Assembly (NCBI GenBank): GCA_944391255.1
Contig: CALXSW010000134.1
Span: 1 to 21,944, forward strand
DNA from: an uncultured Clostridia bacterium
Lineage (GTDB): Bacteria > Bacillota > Clostridia > UBA1381
Direction of reading: 5' to 3'
DNA length: 21,944 bases
Part shown: piece by piece, positions 8,239-15,569 of the stretch
Layout of the letters: every line of letters starts with the position of its first letter
Numbering within the stretch: position 1 is the first letter of the stretch
The notes under the pieces: generated by a model
Databases searched by the model: none
Seen by the model: the letters and a program-made list of their open reading frames with translations, nothing else
Told to the model about the DNA's origin: nothing
Program-made: the position numbers and the translations under genes

Positions 8239-9717
8239 ATGAACTATAGAGCAGTAATTTATATTTTAGGCTGGGTACTTGTAATAGAAGGCGCTTTTAT
8301 GCTTCTCCCCTTTATCGTTGGGCTTATTTACAGCGAGCAGCAGGGATTTATATATCTGGCTGTGTCAATAGCTACAATGCTTATAGGCGCGATAGCTGTT
8401 TTATCCAAGCCTAAAAACATGAACTTTTTTGTGCGCGAAGGATTTGCGGTGGTATCGACGTCATGGATATTTCTCAGTATATTCGGATGTATACCGTTCA
8501 TTATAACAGGCGAGATACCGTCCTTCACCGACGCGCTGTTTGAAACCATATCGGGTTTTACTACTACAGGCACAAGCATACTTACAGATGTTGAGGCACT
8601 TTCGCATGTATCTCTATTTTGGCGCAGCTTTACACACTGGATAGGCGGCATGGGTGTTCTCGTGTTCCTGCTTGCGCTTCTGCCTATGACAGGCGGATCA
8701 CATATACATATAATGAGAGCGGAAAGCCCCGGTCCTACGGTTGACAAGCTTGTTCCTAAGGTACGTGAAACAGCGGCTATATTATATATAATTTATTTTG
8801 TTCTGACAATGCTTGAAATTATTTTTCTCACTGTCGGAAAAATGCCGTTCTTTGATGCTGTTACGATAACATTCGGCTCAGCCGGCACAGGAGGTTTTGC
8901 GATAAAGGCGGACAGCCTTGGCAGCTACTCTCCGTATCTGCAATGGGTAGTCGGTATATTTATGATGCTTTTCGGAATAAATTTCAGCTTTTATTTCCTT
9001 GTAATAACAAGGCGGTTCCGACAGGCATTTAAGCTTGAGGAGGTACGAAATTATATATCAATAATAATAGCGGCTGTAGCTATTATTATAATAGCATGCG
9101 CCGTAAATAATTCTATGAACGTTATCGACGGCAACAGCTGGACCTTCTCCGACAAGCTGAGGCATACTTTTTTCCAGGTGTCATCACTCATAACCACAAC
9201 GGGATTCAGCACATTTGATTATGATAAATACTGGCCTGAGGTAGCAAAAATGGTCGTAATAGGCCTTATGCTGTGCGGAGCGTGCGCCGGTTCAACAGGC
9301 GGCGGAATAAAGGTATCAAGACTCACAATACTTTTTAAAACGGTAAAAAAAGAGATAACTATGTTCTTCCACCCAAAAAGGGTGCTTAAAATAAAAAGCG
9401 ACAACAAAGTTGTTAATCATGAAACGATCAGATCTATCAATGTCTTTTTCATTGCATATACGATGATCCTCGCGTCATCAGTATTTATAGTATCGTTTGA
9501 CGGACATGATTTTTCTACTAATTTCAGCGCCGTTGTCGCGACGCTGAACAATATAGGTCCGGGACTCAGCGGAGCAGGACCGGCATGTAATTTCTCATTC
9601 TTCTCACCACTTTCAAAATATGTGATGATGTTTGATATGCTTGCCGGAAGACTTGAAATTTTCCCGATGCTCGTGCTGTTTGCGCCGGAATTCTGGAAAA
9701 GCATTTTCAGGAAATAA
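8239..9717 (+). CDS. trkH: Trk potassium transporter membrane subunit TrkH
   Basis: Integral membrane potassium translocation subunit, forming a complex with TrkA. The 492-residue protein is hydrophobic throughout and carries the four pore-loop signatures of the Trk/Ktr/HKT superfamily: TTTGTSIL, GSAGTGGFA, TTTGFST and NNIGPGLSG, each after a membrane helix. It keeps the WRSFTHWIGGMGVLVF segment and the basic SRLTILFKTVKKEI loop typical of TrkH, and its length is usual. GAGGGG overlapping the end of trkA serves as ribosome-binding site. Transcription should end at the hairpin immediately after the stop codon. TrkH rather than KtrB is favoured by length and by the two-repeat TrkA partner. Confidence 0.95.
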   Translation: MNYRAVIYILGWVLVIEGAFMLLPFIVGLIYSEQQGFIYLAVSIATMLIGAIAVLSKPKNMNFFVREGFAVVSTSWIFLSIFGCIPFIITGEIPSFTDALFETISGFTTTGTSILTDVEALSHVSLFWRSFTHWIGGMGVLVFLLALLPMTGGSHIHIMRAESPGPTVDKLVPKVRETAAILYIIYFVLTMLEIIFLTVGKMPFFDAVTITFGSAGTGGFAIKADSLGSYSPYLQWVVGIFMMLFGINFSFYFLVITRRFRQAFKLEEVRNYISIIIAAVAIIIIACAVNNSMNVIDGNSWTFSDKLRHTFFQVSSLITTTGFSTFDYDKYWPEVAKMVVIGLMLCGACAGSTGGGIKVSRLTILFKTVKKEITMFFHPKRVLKIKSDNKVVNHETIRSINVFFIAYTMILASSVFIVSFDGHDFSTNFSAVVATLNNIGPGLSGAGPACNFSFFSPLSKYVMMFDMLAGRLEIFPMLVLFAPEFWKSIFRK

Positions 9718-9764
9718 AAAAAATATCCGCATGACAGCATCAGCTGCCGCGCGGATATTTTTTT
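9718..9764. terminator. Bidirectional terminator between trkH and the aldo/keto reductase
   Basis: A-rich arm plus ATATCCGC (to 9730) pairs with GCGGATAT plus a T-run (from 9751) around a 20-nt loop, so both strands give a GC-containing stem followed by uridines. It starts directly after the trkH stop codon and touches the reductase stop codon, serving both convergent genes. Confidence 0.9.
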
Positions 9765-10753
9765 TATTCAGCAAGAACTGCGTCTATTGCAGCAAGCTCT
9801 TCTGCAGTAAATTCACTGTTTTCAAGAGCCTTTACGTTTTCTACTATCTGCGATGGTCTTGACGCGCCTATAAGAACTGATGTGAGCTTATTTCCTCTCA
9901 AATTCCATGCTACAGCCATCTGGGCGAGAGTCTGACCTCTCTTTTCAGCTATCGCGTTAAGCTTTACTATTTTTTCGATCAGCTCCGGCTTTATTTTTTC
10001 AGGCGTCAAGAATACTGACTTTGTCGCTCTTGAATTTTCCGGTATGCCGTGTATATACTTATTTGTAAGCAATCCCTGCGCAAGAGGACAGAATGATATA
10101 GAACCTATACCATCGTATTCGAGAACTGTCTGAAGTCCGTTTTCTATCCATCTTTCAAGCATGTTATATCTTGGCTGATGTATAAGCAGCGGAACACCCT
10201 CCGCCTTCATAAGGGCTGCCATCTTCTTTGTCTGGTCAGCGTTATAATTTGAAACACCAGCATAAAGAGCCTTTCCGCTCTTTACGATATGAGCAAGCGC
10301 TCTTGCTGTTTCCTCCATAGGTGTTTCCGGATCCGGTCTGTGATGATAGAATATATCCACATAGTCAAGTCCCATTCTCTTAAGACTCTGATCAAGACTC
10401 GCCACAAGGTACTTTCTTGAACCCCAATCTCCGTAAGGACCGTCCCACATAGTATATCCTGCCTTTGTAGAAATGATCAGCTCATCTCTGTATGGCTTCA
10501 TAACGTTTGCCATTATTTTTCCAAAATTTTCTTCCGCGCTTCCCGGATAAGGTCCGTAGTTATTTGCAAGATCGAAATGGGTTATTCCGTTATCGAAAGC
10601 GGTAGTTATCATGTTGACCATATTATCATAATTATCGCCGCTTCCGAAGTTATGCCACAATCCGAGTGACAGCGCGCTGGGCTTCAGACCGCTTCTTCCG
10701 CATCTGTTGTATTTCATTTTTGAATATCTTTCCTTGTCTGCAACGTACGTCAT
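9764..10753 (-). CDS. Aldo/keto reductase, L-glyceraldehyde 3-phosphate reductase (YghZ/Gpr) type
   Basis: NADPH-dependent aldehyde reductase of the aldo/keto reductase superfamily. The 329-residue TIM-barrel protein strongly resembles E. coli YghZ from its first residues (MTYVADKERYSKMKYNRCG against the YghZ N-terminus) through ALSLGLWHNFG, HFDLANNYG, GSAEENFG, LIISTKAGY, SRKYLVASLDQSLKRMGLDYVDIFY, LLIHQPRYN and SVLIGASRPSQI. The catalytic tetrad is D61, Y66, K97 and H138. YghZ reduces L-glyceraldehyde 3-phosphate and methylglyoxal; the substrate here is inferred. AGAGGAG precedes the ATG. It is a single gene behind a consensus promoter with a LacI-type palindrome at the transcription start and a leader of about 130 nt in which I see no known riboswitch. 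Confidence 0.92.
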   Translation of the reverse strand: MTYVADKERYSKMKYNRCGRSGLKPSALSLGLWHNFGSGDNYDNMVNMITTAFDNGITHFDLANNYGPYPGSAEENFGKIMANVMKPYRDELIISTKAGYTMWDGPYGDWGSRKYLVASLDQSLKRMGLDYVDIFYHHRPDPETPMEETARALAHIVKSGKALYAGVSNYNADQTKKMAALMKAEGVPLLIHQPRYNMLERWIENGLQTVLEYDGIGSISFCPLAQGLLTNKYIHGIPENSRATKSVFLTPEKIKPELIEKIVKLNAIAEKRGQTLAQMAVAWNLRGNKLTSVLIGASRPSQIVENVKALENSEFTAEELAAIDAVLAE

Positions 10754-10864
10754 ATCAATTCTCCTCTTCTTTATTTTATATTCCGCAGCCGCCCGATATT
10801 TTTGCTATGAGAATACCGACTGTAACAAAACATATCCTCAAGCTGTTTAATCCGGCAAGCCTTT

Positions 10865-10880
10865 GTGCAAACGTTTGCAC
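10865..10880. promoter_or_regulatory. LacI-family-type operator (perfect 16-bp palindrome)
   Basis: GTGCAAACGTTTGCAC is a perfect palindrome with the central CG and AAACGTTT core usual for LacI/PurR/MalR-family operators. It lies at about +4 to +19 relative to the predicted start of the aldo/keto reductase transcript, where a repressor would block initiation. It fits the CcpA cre consensus less well, since it has C and G where cre has A or T, so a dedicated LacI-family regulator is likelier. No LacI-family gene is visible in this window. Confidence 0.78.
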
Positions 10881-10889
10881 TACTCTTAA

Positions 10890-10918
10890 ATTATAACATA
10901 TTTTATTTGTCATGTCAA
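10890..10918 (-). promoter_or_regulatory. Sigma-A promoter of the aldo/keto reductase
   Basis: On the minus strand perfect TTGACA (10913-10918), a 17-nt spacer and perfect TATAAT (10890-10895). The start should be near 10883, directly beside the palindromic operator. Confidence 0.9.
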
Positions 10919-10954
10919 TATATTTCACTTGAAATAATGGCAGAATTTTTCCAT

Positions 10955-11010
10955 AAAAAAACTGACCTGCCTATCATCAGATTTTTAAGTCTGACAATTG
11001 GCGGTCAGTT
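10955..11010 (-). terminator. Terminator of the NSS transporter gene
   Basis: On the minus strand AACTGACCGCC (from 11010) pairs with GGCAGGTCAGTT (to 10960) with one bulge; the long loop contains a second small stem, TCAGA with TCTGA. A run of T follows the outer stem. It begins 9 nt after the transporter stop codon. Confidence 0.75.
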
Positions 11011-11019
11011 CCAATTTTA

Positions 11020-12378
11020 TTATACTGTGATAACTCCAAAGCCTTCCAATATCGAGAATACGAGTATCGCTACTATAAATACAGGAGCGATAAATTTGAT
11101 CATCACATTGAAAAGCTTCTTTCTTCTGAATTTACCCGATACTGTGACCTCATCTTCAATAGCCTTAACTCCAATACCAAATACAACAAACAGACAGATA
11201 AGAAATGCGCATATAGGCATAAGCACAGAGTTTGTGACAAAGTCCATCATGTCAAGTATATCGAATCTTCCGAAAAATTTAACTCCGCTCAATACGTTAT
11301 AACCTAAAGCAGGAAGGAAGCTAACGAGCCATGAAAGGATCCCTACTATCAGAACGGCCTTAGTTCTTGACAGCTTTGTGCTGTCACATACGCACGCAAC
11401 GATCGTTTCCATTATCGACATAGCCGATGTCAGCGCCGCCGCCAAAACGAGGAAGAAGAACAGCGCTCCAACCAGTCTTGAAACAGGCATGCTCGCGAAT
11501 ACATGCGGAAGCGTTACAAACATCAGACCAGGACCTTTATTAAGGCTGTCCGCGTTTCCGCCTGAAAATGCGAATACTGCCGGAATGATCATAATTCCAG
11601 CTATGACAGCGATAAGCGTATCAAACAACTCAATCTTTCCGACATTCTTTTCAAGTGAACTGTTCTTTGGCAGATATGAGCCATACGCAACCATAATACC
11701 CATAGCCAAAGACAACGAATAGAACATCTGGCCCATAGCCGCGAGGATACTCGTAAATTTGAAATCCTTAAAATTCGGTATAAAGAAGTATTTTACGCCC
11801 TCTATCGCTCCGTCTAAGCTGATGCTGAAAACGGAGATGATTATCGCCAAAATTACAAGTATAGGCATAAGCACGACGCTTACTCTCTCTATCCCCTTCT
11901 CAACACCATTAAGAAGAACTACGACTATCATTCCTGTAAAAACAGTCTGTGTCAATATCAGTGTAAGCGGCGATGCCAGCATATCTGAAAAGAATGCTTC
12001 ACCTGCAACGACGTCAGCGCTGCTTGTCAGATACGCTGCAAAGAAACGGATCACCCATCCGCCTATTACATTATAATACGGCAGTATTATAGCCGGAATA
12101 ATAGTTGCTATTATTCCCACAAATCCCCATTTCTTATTTAATGATGCAAATGCTGTGAGTGAGCTTTTTCCGCTTTTACGTCCTATAGCATTTTCAGCGA
12201 TCATCAGCGTATAGCCGAATGTGAAAACGAGAATCAAATATATCAATAAAAATATTCCTCCGCCATACATTGCGGCAAGATACGGAAACCGCCATATGTT
12301 TCCAAGTCCCACAGCCGAACCTGCCGCAGCGAGTACAAAGCCGAGTCCGCCTGAAAATGTACCTCTTTTTTTCTGCAT
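11020..12378 (-). CDS. Sodium-dependent transporter, neurotransmitter:sodium symporter (NSS) family
   Basis: Sodium-coupled uptake permease with the LeuT fold; bacterial relatives carry amino acids such as tryptophan, tyrosine or leucine. The 452-residue protein has the hallmark unwound first helix GSAVGLGNIWRFPYL, which builds the sodium and substrate sites, then NVIGGWVIRFF in helix 3, and about 11-12 hydrophobic helices. I chose the ATG at 12378 because AGAGGGA lies about 7 nt upstream; the in-frame ATG six codons earlier has no ribosome-binding site. The substrate cannot be told from sequence. It is a single-gene unit with its own consensus promoter and terminator. Confidence 0.93.
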   Translation of the reverse strand: MQKKRGTFSGGLGFVLAAAGSAVGLGNIWRFPYLAAMYGGGIFLLIYLILVFTFGYTLMIAENAIGRKSGKSSLTAFASLNKKWGFVGIIATIIPAIILPYYNVIGGWVIRFFAAYLTSSADVVAGEAFFSDMLASPLTLILTQTVFTGMIVVVLLNGVEKGIERVSVVLMPILVILAIIISVFSISLDGAIEGVKYFFIPNFKDFKFTSILAAMGQMFYSLSLAMGIMVAYGSYLPKNSSLEKNVGKIELFDTLIAVIAGIMIIPAVFAFSGGNADSLNKGPGLMFVTLPHVFASMPVSRLVGALFFFLVLAAALTSAMSIMETIVACVCDSTKLSRTKAVLIVGILSWLVSFLPALGYNVLSGVKFFGRFDILDMMDFVTNSVLMPICAFLICLFVVFGIGVKAIEDEVTVSGKFRRKKLFNVMIKFIAPVFIVAILVFSILEGFGVITV

Positions 12379-12424
12379 AACATTCCCTCTCTTCATAGTT
12401 TTATTAGTTTAGAAATACCATATG

Positions 12425-12453
12425 ATTATATCATTACATTTTAACATTGTCAA
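12425..12453 (-). promoter_or_regulatory. Sigma-A promoter of the NSS transporter
   Basis: On the minus strand TTGACA (12448-12453), a 17-nt spacer and TATAAT (12425-12430), both perfect. The leader is about 40 nt. Confidence 0.9.
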
Positions 12454-12712
12454 CATATAAATACGTTATTTGTCATATAATCAAAAAAATTATATTAAAT
12501 TAACATTTTTTGTATCATATTTTGATATTTAAATTTTTTTAACGAATATATGACAAATAATTCGATGAAATTATTTTATAAAAAAAGCATAAATCAACGT
12601 TTATAACATATAATTATCTTGTTCACATTTTATAAATATTTTTTTTAAAATATGATAATAATTTTTGGCTTGTTGATCAAAAAACACCTTTGAATTTCGT
12701 TTGCTTTGTCTA
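12454..12712. other. Very AT-rich intergenic region
   Basis: About 260 bp, far richer in A and T than its surroundings, between the NSS promoter and the promoter of the 54-codon gene. I find no convincing reading frame, RNA gene or riboswitch. The only ordered structure is a spaced inverted repeat listed separately. The composition suggests a bent or easily melted segment or an upstream element for the flanking promoters; that is inference. Confidence 0.6.
12466..12560. repeat. Spaced 14-bp inverted repeat
   Basis: TTATTTGTCATATA (12466-12479) and its exact complement TATATGACAAATAA (12547-12560) lie 67 bp apart. The second copy is also flanked by CGAAT and ATTCG (12543-12564), making a local palindrome. 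Two sites at this spacing could hold a looping regulator between the divergent promoters, but in such AT-rich DNA chance is a serious alternative. Confidence 0.5.
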
Positions 12713-12741
12713 TTGCAGATATCTAAATTTTATGGTATAAT
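12713..12741 (+). promoter_or_regulatory. Candidate promoter of the 54-codon gene
   Basis: TTGCAG (12713-12718), a 17-nt spacer and perfect TATAAT (12736-12741). A second TATAAT-like hexamer lies a few bases downstream. The leader is about 40 nt. Confidence 0.62.
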
Positions 12742-12788
12742 TGATATAATCAATATAGATATATAATTTAGAGAAGCGGAGGTATATT

Positions 12789-12953
12789 ATGGAAAGATTA
12801 ACAAGAAAAACAAGTAGTGGAAAAATAGTATTGAACCATGCAATATTCCCTGAATATGCCGAGGAAACTTTGCAGAGAGAATTATCAGCTTTTCCACCAT
12901 TTTCACTGGTCCTTGAAAGACTTTGTGAATACGAAGACAAAATAATTGAATGA
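12789..12953 (+). CDS. Small hypothetical protein, 54 aa, RLxxYED type
   Basis: The protein begins MERLTRKTSSGKIVLNHAIF and ends LERLCEYEDKIIE. An N-terminal MERLT opening and a C-terminal RLxxYED motif are features I associate with short proteins of phages and integrative elements in Firmicutes, whose function is unknown. It is soluble, with no signal peptide, no membrane helix and one cysteine. Support for a real gene: GGAGG at a good distance from the ATG, a promoter upstream, a 19-bp hairpin terminator after the stop and no overlap with other genes. There are no other mobile-element genes around it, so it is either an orphan remnant of an inserted element or a domesticated small gene. The family resemblance is from memory and moderate at best. 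Confidence 0.68.
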   Translation: MERLTRKTSSGKIVLNHAIFPEYAEETLQRELSAFPPFSLVLERLCEYEDKIIE

Positions 12954-12990
12954 GCTACTGCTATCATATGATATGATGATAGGCTTATTT

Positions 12991-13044
12991 ACTGTTCCGG
13001 TATGCATCAGAGCAATTTGATGCATACCGGAGCAGTATTTTTTA
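12991..13044 (+). terminator. Strong terminator after the 54-codon gene
   Basis: ACTGTTCCGGTATGCATCA (12991-13009) pairs with the strand from 13018 to 13036 with a single mismatch in 19 bp, around an 8-nt loop, and is followed by ATTTTTT on the plus strand. It abuts the stop codon of the convergent glycosidase gene; the minus-strand side lacks a clear T-run, so it acts chiefly for the plus strand. Confidence 0.9.
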
Positions 13045-14352
13045 TTTCTCCATTTTCCAGAACTGGACACTATATGGAGGCAATATGCTTCCTCCGCCGA
13101 AATCGTGAGTCCTGTTCGTGAGCAGGTCGACAGCCAATCCGCATCCGGCATCAAAATGGCATTCAGCCGGCTCACTCGCGGCGTTTATAGCTACAAGGAC
13201 ACGCTCCGTATCTGTCTTTCGCTCAAAAATACAATGCGTATTCTGTAAAACAACGCTTCTGAATGAACCGTTACAAAGCGCATCACTCTTTTTGTGCGCA
13301 TAAGCACACTTTGAAATAAATTCAGCCAGATCATTGAACTTCGGCTCCTCAAAAGACGGACGCAAAGACGGATCACCGTTTCGCTTATCGCCTTCCGCTC
13401 CCCATTCAGATCCGTAATATATGCAAGGGATCCCCGGCATACCAAACATCATTCCATATACAAGCGGAAGATGATCTTCATTATTCATATTTGTAGCTAT
13501 CCTTGTTACATCATGGTTATCCACAAAATTCAGGAGATGCATTCCTCTGCACATACACCATGGTTCAGATCCGAACATTCTCTGTATAGAATGGATTATT
13601 TCAAACATATTCATCGAGTTAAATGATGAATACAGTCCCTTATAGCACTGATAATTAGTGCATGAATGCATCATCTCATCATTCACGCGCTGTGAATAAT
13701 CACCATGCAGCAATTCGCCTATAAGCACGAATTCAGGCTTTATGGTGTTTGCCAAAGCTCTGAGCCGTTTAAGGAAATCTATTTCAAGACAATATGCGAC
13801 GTCCAGTCTTAAACCGTCTATATCAAATTCATCTACCCAGAATCTGACAGCGCTCAAAAGATATTCAACGACTTCATTATTTCTCAGATTGAGCTTTACG
13901 AGATCATAATTTCCTTCCCAACCCTCATACCATAATCCGTCATTATAATTTGAATTACCATCAAATGAAATGTGGAACCAGTCCTTATACCTTGAATCAT
14001 ATCTCTTCTCAACGACATCTTTGAATTGCGTGAATCCTCTTCCGACATGGTTGAATACTCCGTCAAGAACTACTTTTATACCATTTTTATGAAGGTTTTT
14101 CACAACATTTTTAAAATCCTCATTTGTTCCCAAGCGAGTGTCTATCTTAAAGAAATCCCTTGTGTTGTATCCATGGGTATCGCTCTCAAATACAGGTGAA
14201 AAATACACCGCATCGCATCCCATTCTTTTTATATGCTCTATCCAGTCATTTACCTTTGTTATCCTATGTTCCGGCACACCGTCATTTTCAAACGGCGCGT
14301 CACAGAATCCGAGCGGATATATCTGATAAAACACGCTATTATAAGCCCACAT
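13042..14352 (-). CDS. GH13 alpha-amylase-family glycosidase (cytoplasmic)
   Basis: Alpha-glucan hydrolase or transglycosidase with the GH13 TIM barrel. The 436-residue protein opens MWAYNSVFYQIYP, has region I DGVFNH (97-102), region II GLRLDVA with nucleophile D184, region III IGELL with acid/base E213, and region IV FVDNHD with D281, followed by PGIPCIYYGSEWG and a short C-terminal beta domain. There is no signal peptide, so it acts on imported oligosaccharides such as maltodextrins. It is too short for an N-terminal neopullulanase domain. Exact specificity (maltogenic amylase, alpha-glucosidase or cyclodextrinase-like) cannot be read from the motifs. GAGGAGG precedes the ATG. No sugar transporter adjoins it. 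Confidence 0.92.
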   Translation of the reverse strand: MWAYNSVFYQIYPLGFCDAPFENDGVPEHRITKVNDWIEHIKRMGCDAVYFSPVFESDTHGYNTRDFFKIDTRLGTNEDFKNVVKNLHKNGIKVVLDGVFNHVGRGFTQFKDVVEKRYDSRYKDWFHISFDGNSNYNDGLWYEGWEGNYDLVKLNLRNNEVVEYLLSAVRFWVDEFDIDGLRLDVAYCLEIDFLKRLRALANTIKPEFVLIGELLHGDYSQRVNDEMMHSCTNYQCYKGLYSSFNSMNMFEIIHSIQRMFGSEPWCMCRGMHLLNFVDNHDVTRIATNMNNEDHLPLVYGMMFGMPGIPCIYYGSEWGAEGDKRNGDPSLRPSFEEPKFNDLAEFISKCAYAHKKSDALCNGSFRSVVLQNTHCIFERKTDTERVLVAINAASEPAECHFDAGCGLAVDLLTNRTHDFGGGSILPPYSVQFWKMEK

Positions 14353-14385
14353 ATCTTATCCTCCTCATCTCAAATAGCTTATTTT

Positions 14386-14414
14386 ATTCTACCACATTAT
14401 GCACAAAAAATCAA
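14386..14414 (-). promoter_or_regulatory. Candidate sigma-A promoter of the GH13 gene
   Basis: On the minus strand TTGATT (14409-14414), a 17-nt spacer and TAGAAT (14386-14391); the leader is about 27 nt. I see no cre or LacI-type site close by, unlike at the aldo/keto reductase promoter. Confidence 0.72.
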
Positions 14415-14506
14415 GTCATTTTTAAATTTATATGTTTATTTAATCTAACTTTATATATTTCCGTTTTATCATAATTTTACGCGTAATATGCCGTCGCACT
14501 GCGCTA

Positions 14507-14535
14507 TTGACAAAATCATTCATTAATGGTAAAAT
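14507..14535 (+). promoter_or_regulatory. Sigma-A promoter of the serine acetyltransferase gene
   Basis: Perfect TTGACA (14507-14512), a 17-nt spacer and TAAAAT (14530-14535). The leader is about 40 nt, too short for a cysteine T-box. Confidence 0.85.
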
Positions 14536-14580
14536 TAAATCATACAAATACAGTATATTTAATTGAAAGGTGTGTTATCC

Positions 14581-15504
14581 ATGATACATGATATAGATAA
14601 GCTTGTTTCAGAAATAGAGGCAAGCTATGAAAAATACGATGTTACTGGCAGATTTGATGACGATAATATGATAAACAAAGATATAATCATAAGCGTTCTT
14701 AATCAGCTCAGGAAGATCCTGTTTCCAGGATTTTTTGACAATACAACGGCAAGAAAAGAATATATAAAATATCTCATAGGCGAACAGATAGAGTTCGTTG
14801 AATACCATTTAAAAAAACAGATAGCAAAAGCGCTTGGCAGTGACGGCGTGTGCTATAAATGCCCAAAATCAGCTGTGGCTGACAAGGCTGAAAAAATAGT
14901 GTATGATTTTATAGATAAAATACCAATGATACGCGAATATCTTTACACCGATGTACTCGCCGCATATGACGGTGACCCGGCAGCATACAGCACTGACGAG
15001 ATAATATTCTCCTATCCTGGACTTATGGCTATCACGATCTACAGAATAGCTCATGAGCTTTATCTCCTCAACGTGCCTATGATACCGAGGATCATGACAG
15101 AATACGCTCACAGCGTTACAGGTATAGATATCCACCCCGGCGCGACTATAGGCAAATATTTCTTTATTGACCACGGCACAGGCATAGTTATAGGTGAAAC
15201 TACTACTATAGGAAATAACGTAAAAATCTATCAGGGCGTAACACTTGGCGCGCTTTCAACGAGAAAAGGACAGCAGCTAAAAGGTCTTAAACGTCATCCA
15301 ACAATTGGCGACAATGTCACAATATATTCAGGAACGAGCATTCTCGGCGGTGACACAGTTATCGGAAACGGTGTTACTATAGGCGGCAACGCGTTTATAG
15401 TAAGCTCAGTAGCTGAAGGCGTTAAAGTCAGCGTCAAAAATCCTGAGCTTCAATTCAGCGGCGGCATCACCGAGGATCTTCTGCCGGAGGAGCTTCAGAA
15501 ATAA
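14581..15504 (+). CDS. Serine O-acetyltransferase, EpsC type
   Basis: Transfers acetyl from acetyl-CoA to L-serine, giving O-acetylserine for cysteine synthesis. The 307-residue protein has an N-terminal helical domain (about 1-165) and a C-terminal left-handed beta-helix of hexapeptide repeats (about 180-285). Catalytic residues by analogy with CysE are D183 in GIDIHPGA and D197/H198 in FIDHGTGIVIGET; KIYQGVTLGALS follows. The long N-terminal domain and length match the clostridial EpsC-like subfamily rather than short CysE. I chose the ATG at 14581, with AAAGG about 10 nt upstream, over a TTG six codons earlier that overlaps that site. It is a single gene between convergent and divergent neighbours; no cysK is visible. 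Confidence 0.92.
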   Translation: MIHDIDKLVSEIEASYEKYDVTGRFDDDNMINKDIIISVLNQLRKILFPGFFDNTTARKEYIKYLIGEQIEFVEYHLKKQIAKALGSDGVCYKCPKSAVADKAEKIVYDFIDKIPMIREYLYTDVLAAYDGDPAAYSTDEIIFSYPGLMAITIYRIAHELYLLNVPMIPRIMTEYAHSVTGIDIHPGATIGKYFFIDHGTGIVIGETTTIGNNVKIYQGVTLGALSTRKGQQLKGLKRHPTIGDNVTIYSGTSILGGDTVIGNGVTIGGNAFIVSSVAEGVKVSVKNPELQFSGGITEDLLPEELQK

Positions 15505-15510
15505 ACCATA

Positions 15511-15569
15511 AAAAAACTGTTCACATTAAAGCATAAGGATGATCCCCGCTTTGCTGTGAACAGTTTTTT
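15511..15569. terminator. Bidirectional terminator between the serine acetyltransferase gene and recR
   Basis: AAAAAACTGTTCACA (15511-15525) pairs perfectly with TGTGAACAGTTTTTT (15555-15569); the 29-nt loop contains a further AAAGC/GCTTT stem. The A-run and T-run give a uridine tail on either strand. Its last bases include part of the recR stop codon. Confidence 0.92.

Noticed and set aside
10865..10880. CcpA cre site
   Set aside because: The palindrome has C and G at two positions where cre requires A or T, and its perfect symmetry with the AAACGTTT core fits a dedicated LacI-family regulator better.
10754..10883. Upstream mini-frame of about 20 codons or a riboswitch in the aldo/keto reductase leader
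   Set aside because: The ATG of the mini-frame sits too close to its GAGG, the sequence is not protein-like, and no known riboswitch core or terminator fold is visible.
14563..14580. TTG start six codons upstream for the serine acetyltransferase
   Set aside because: That start would overlap the AAAGG ribosome-binding site used by the ATG at 14581 and has no site of its own.
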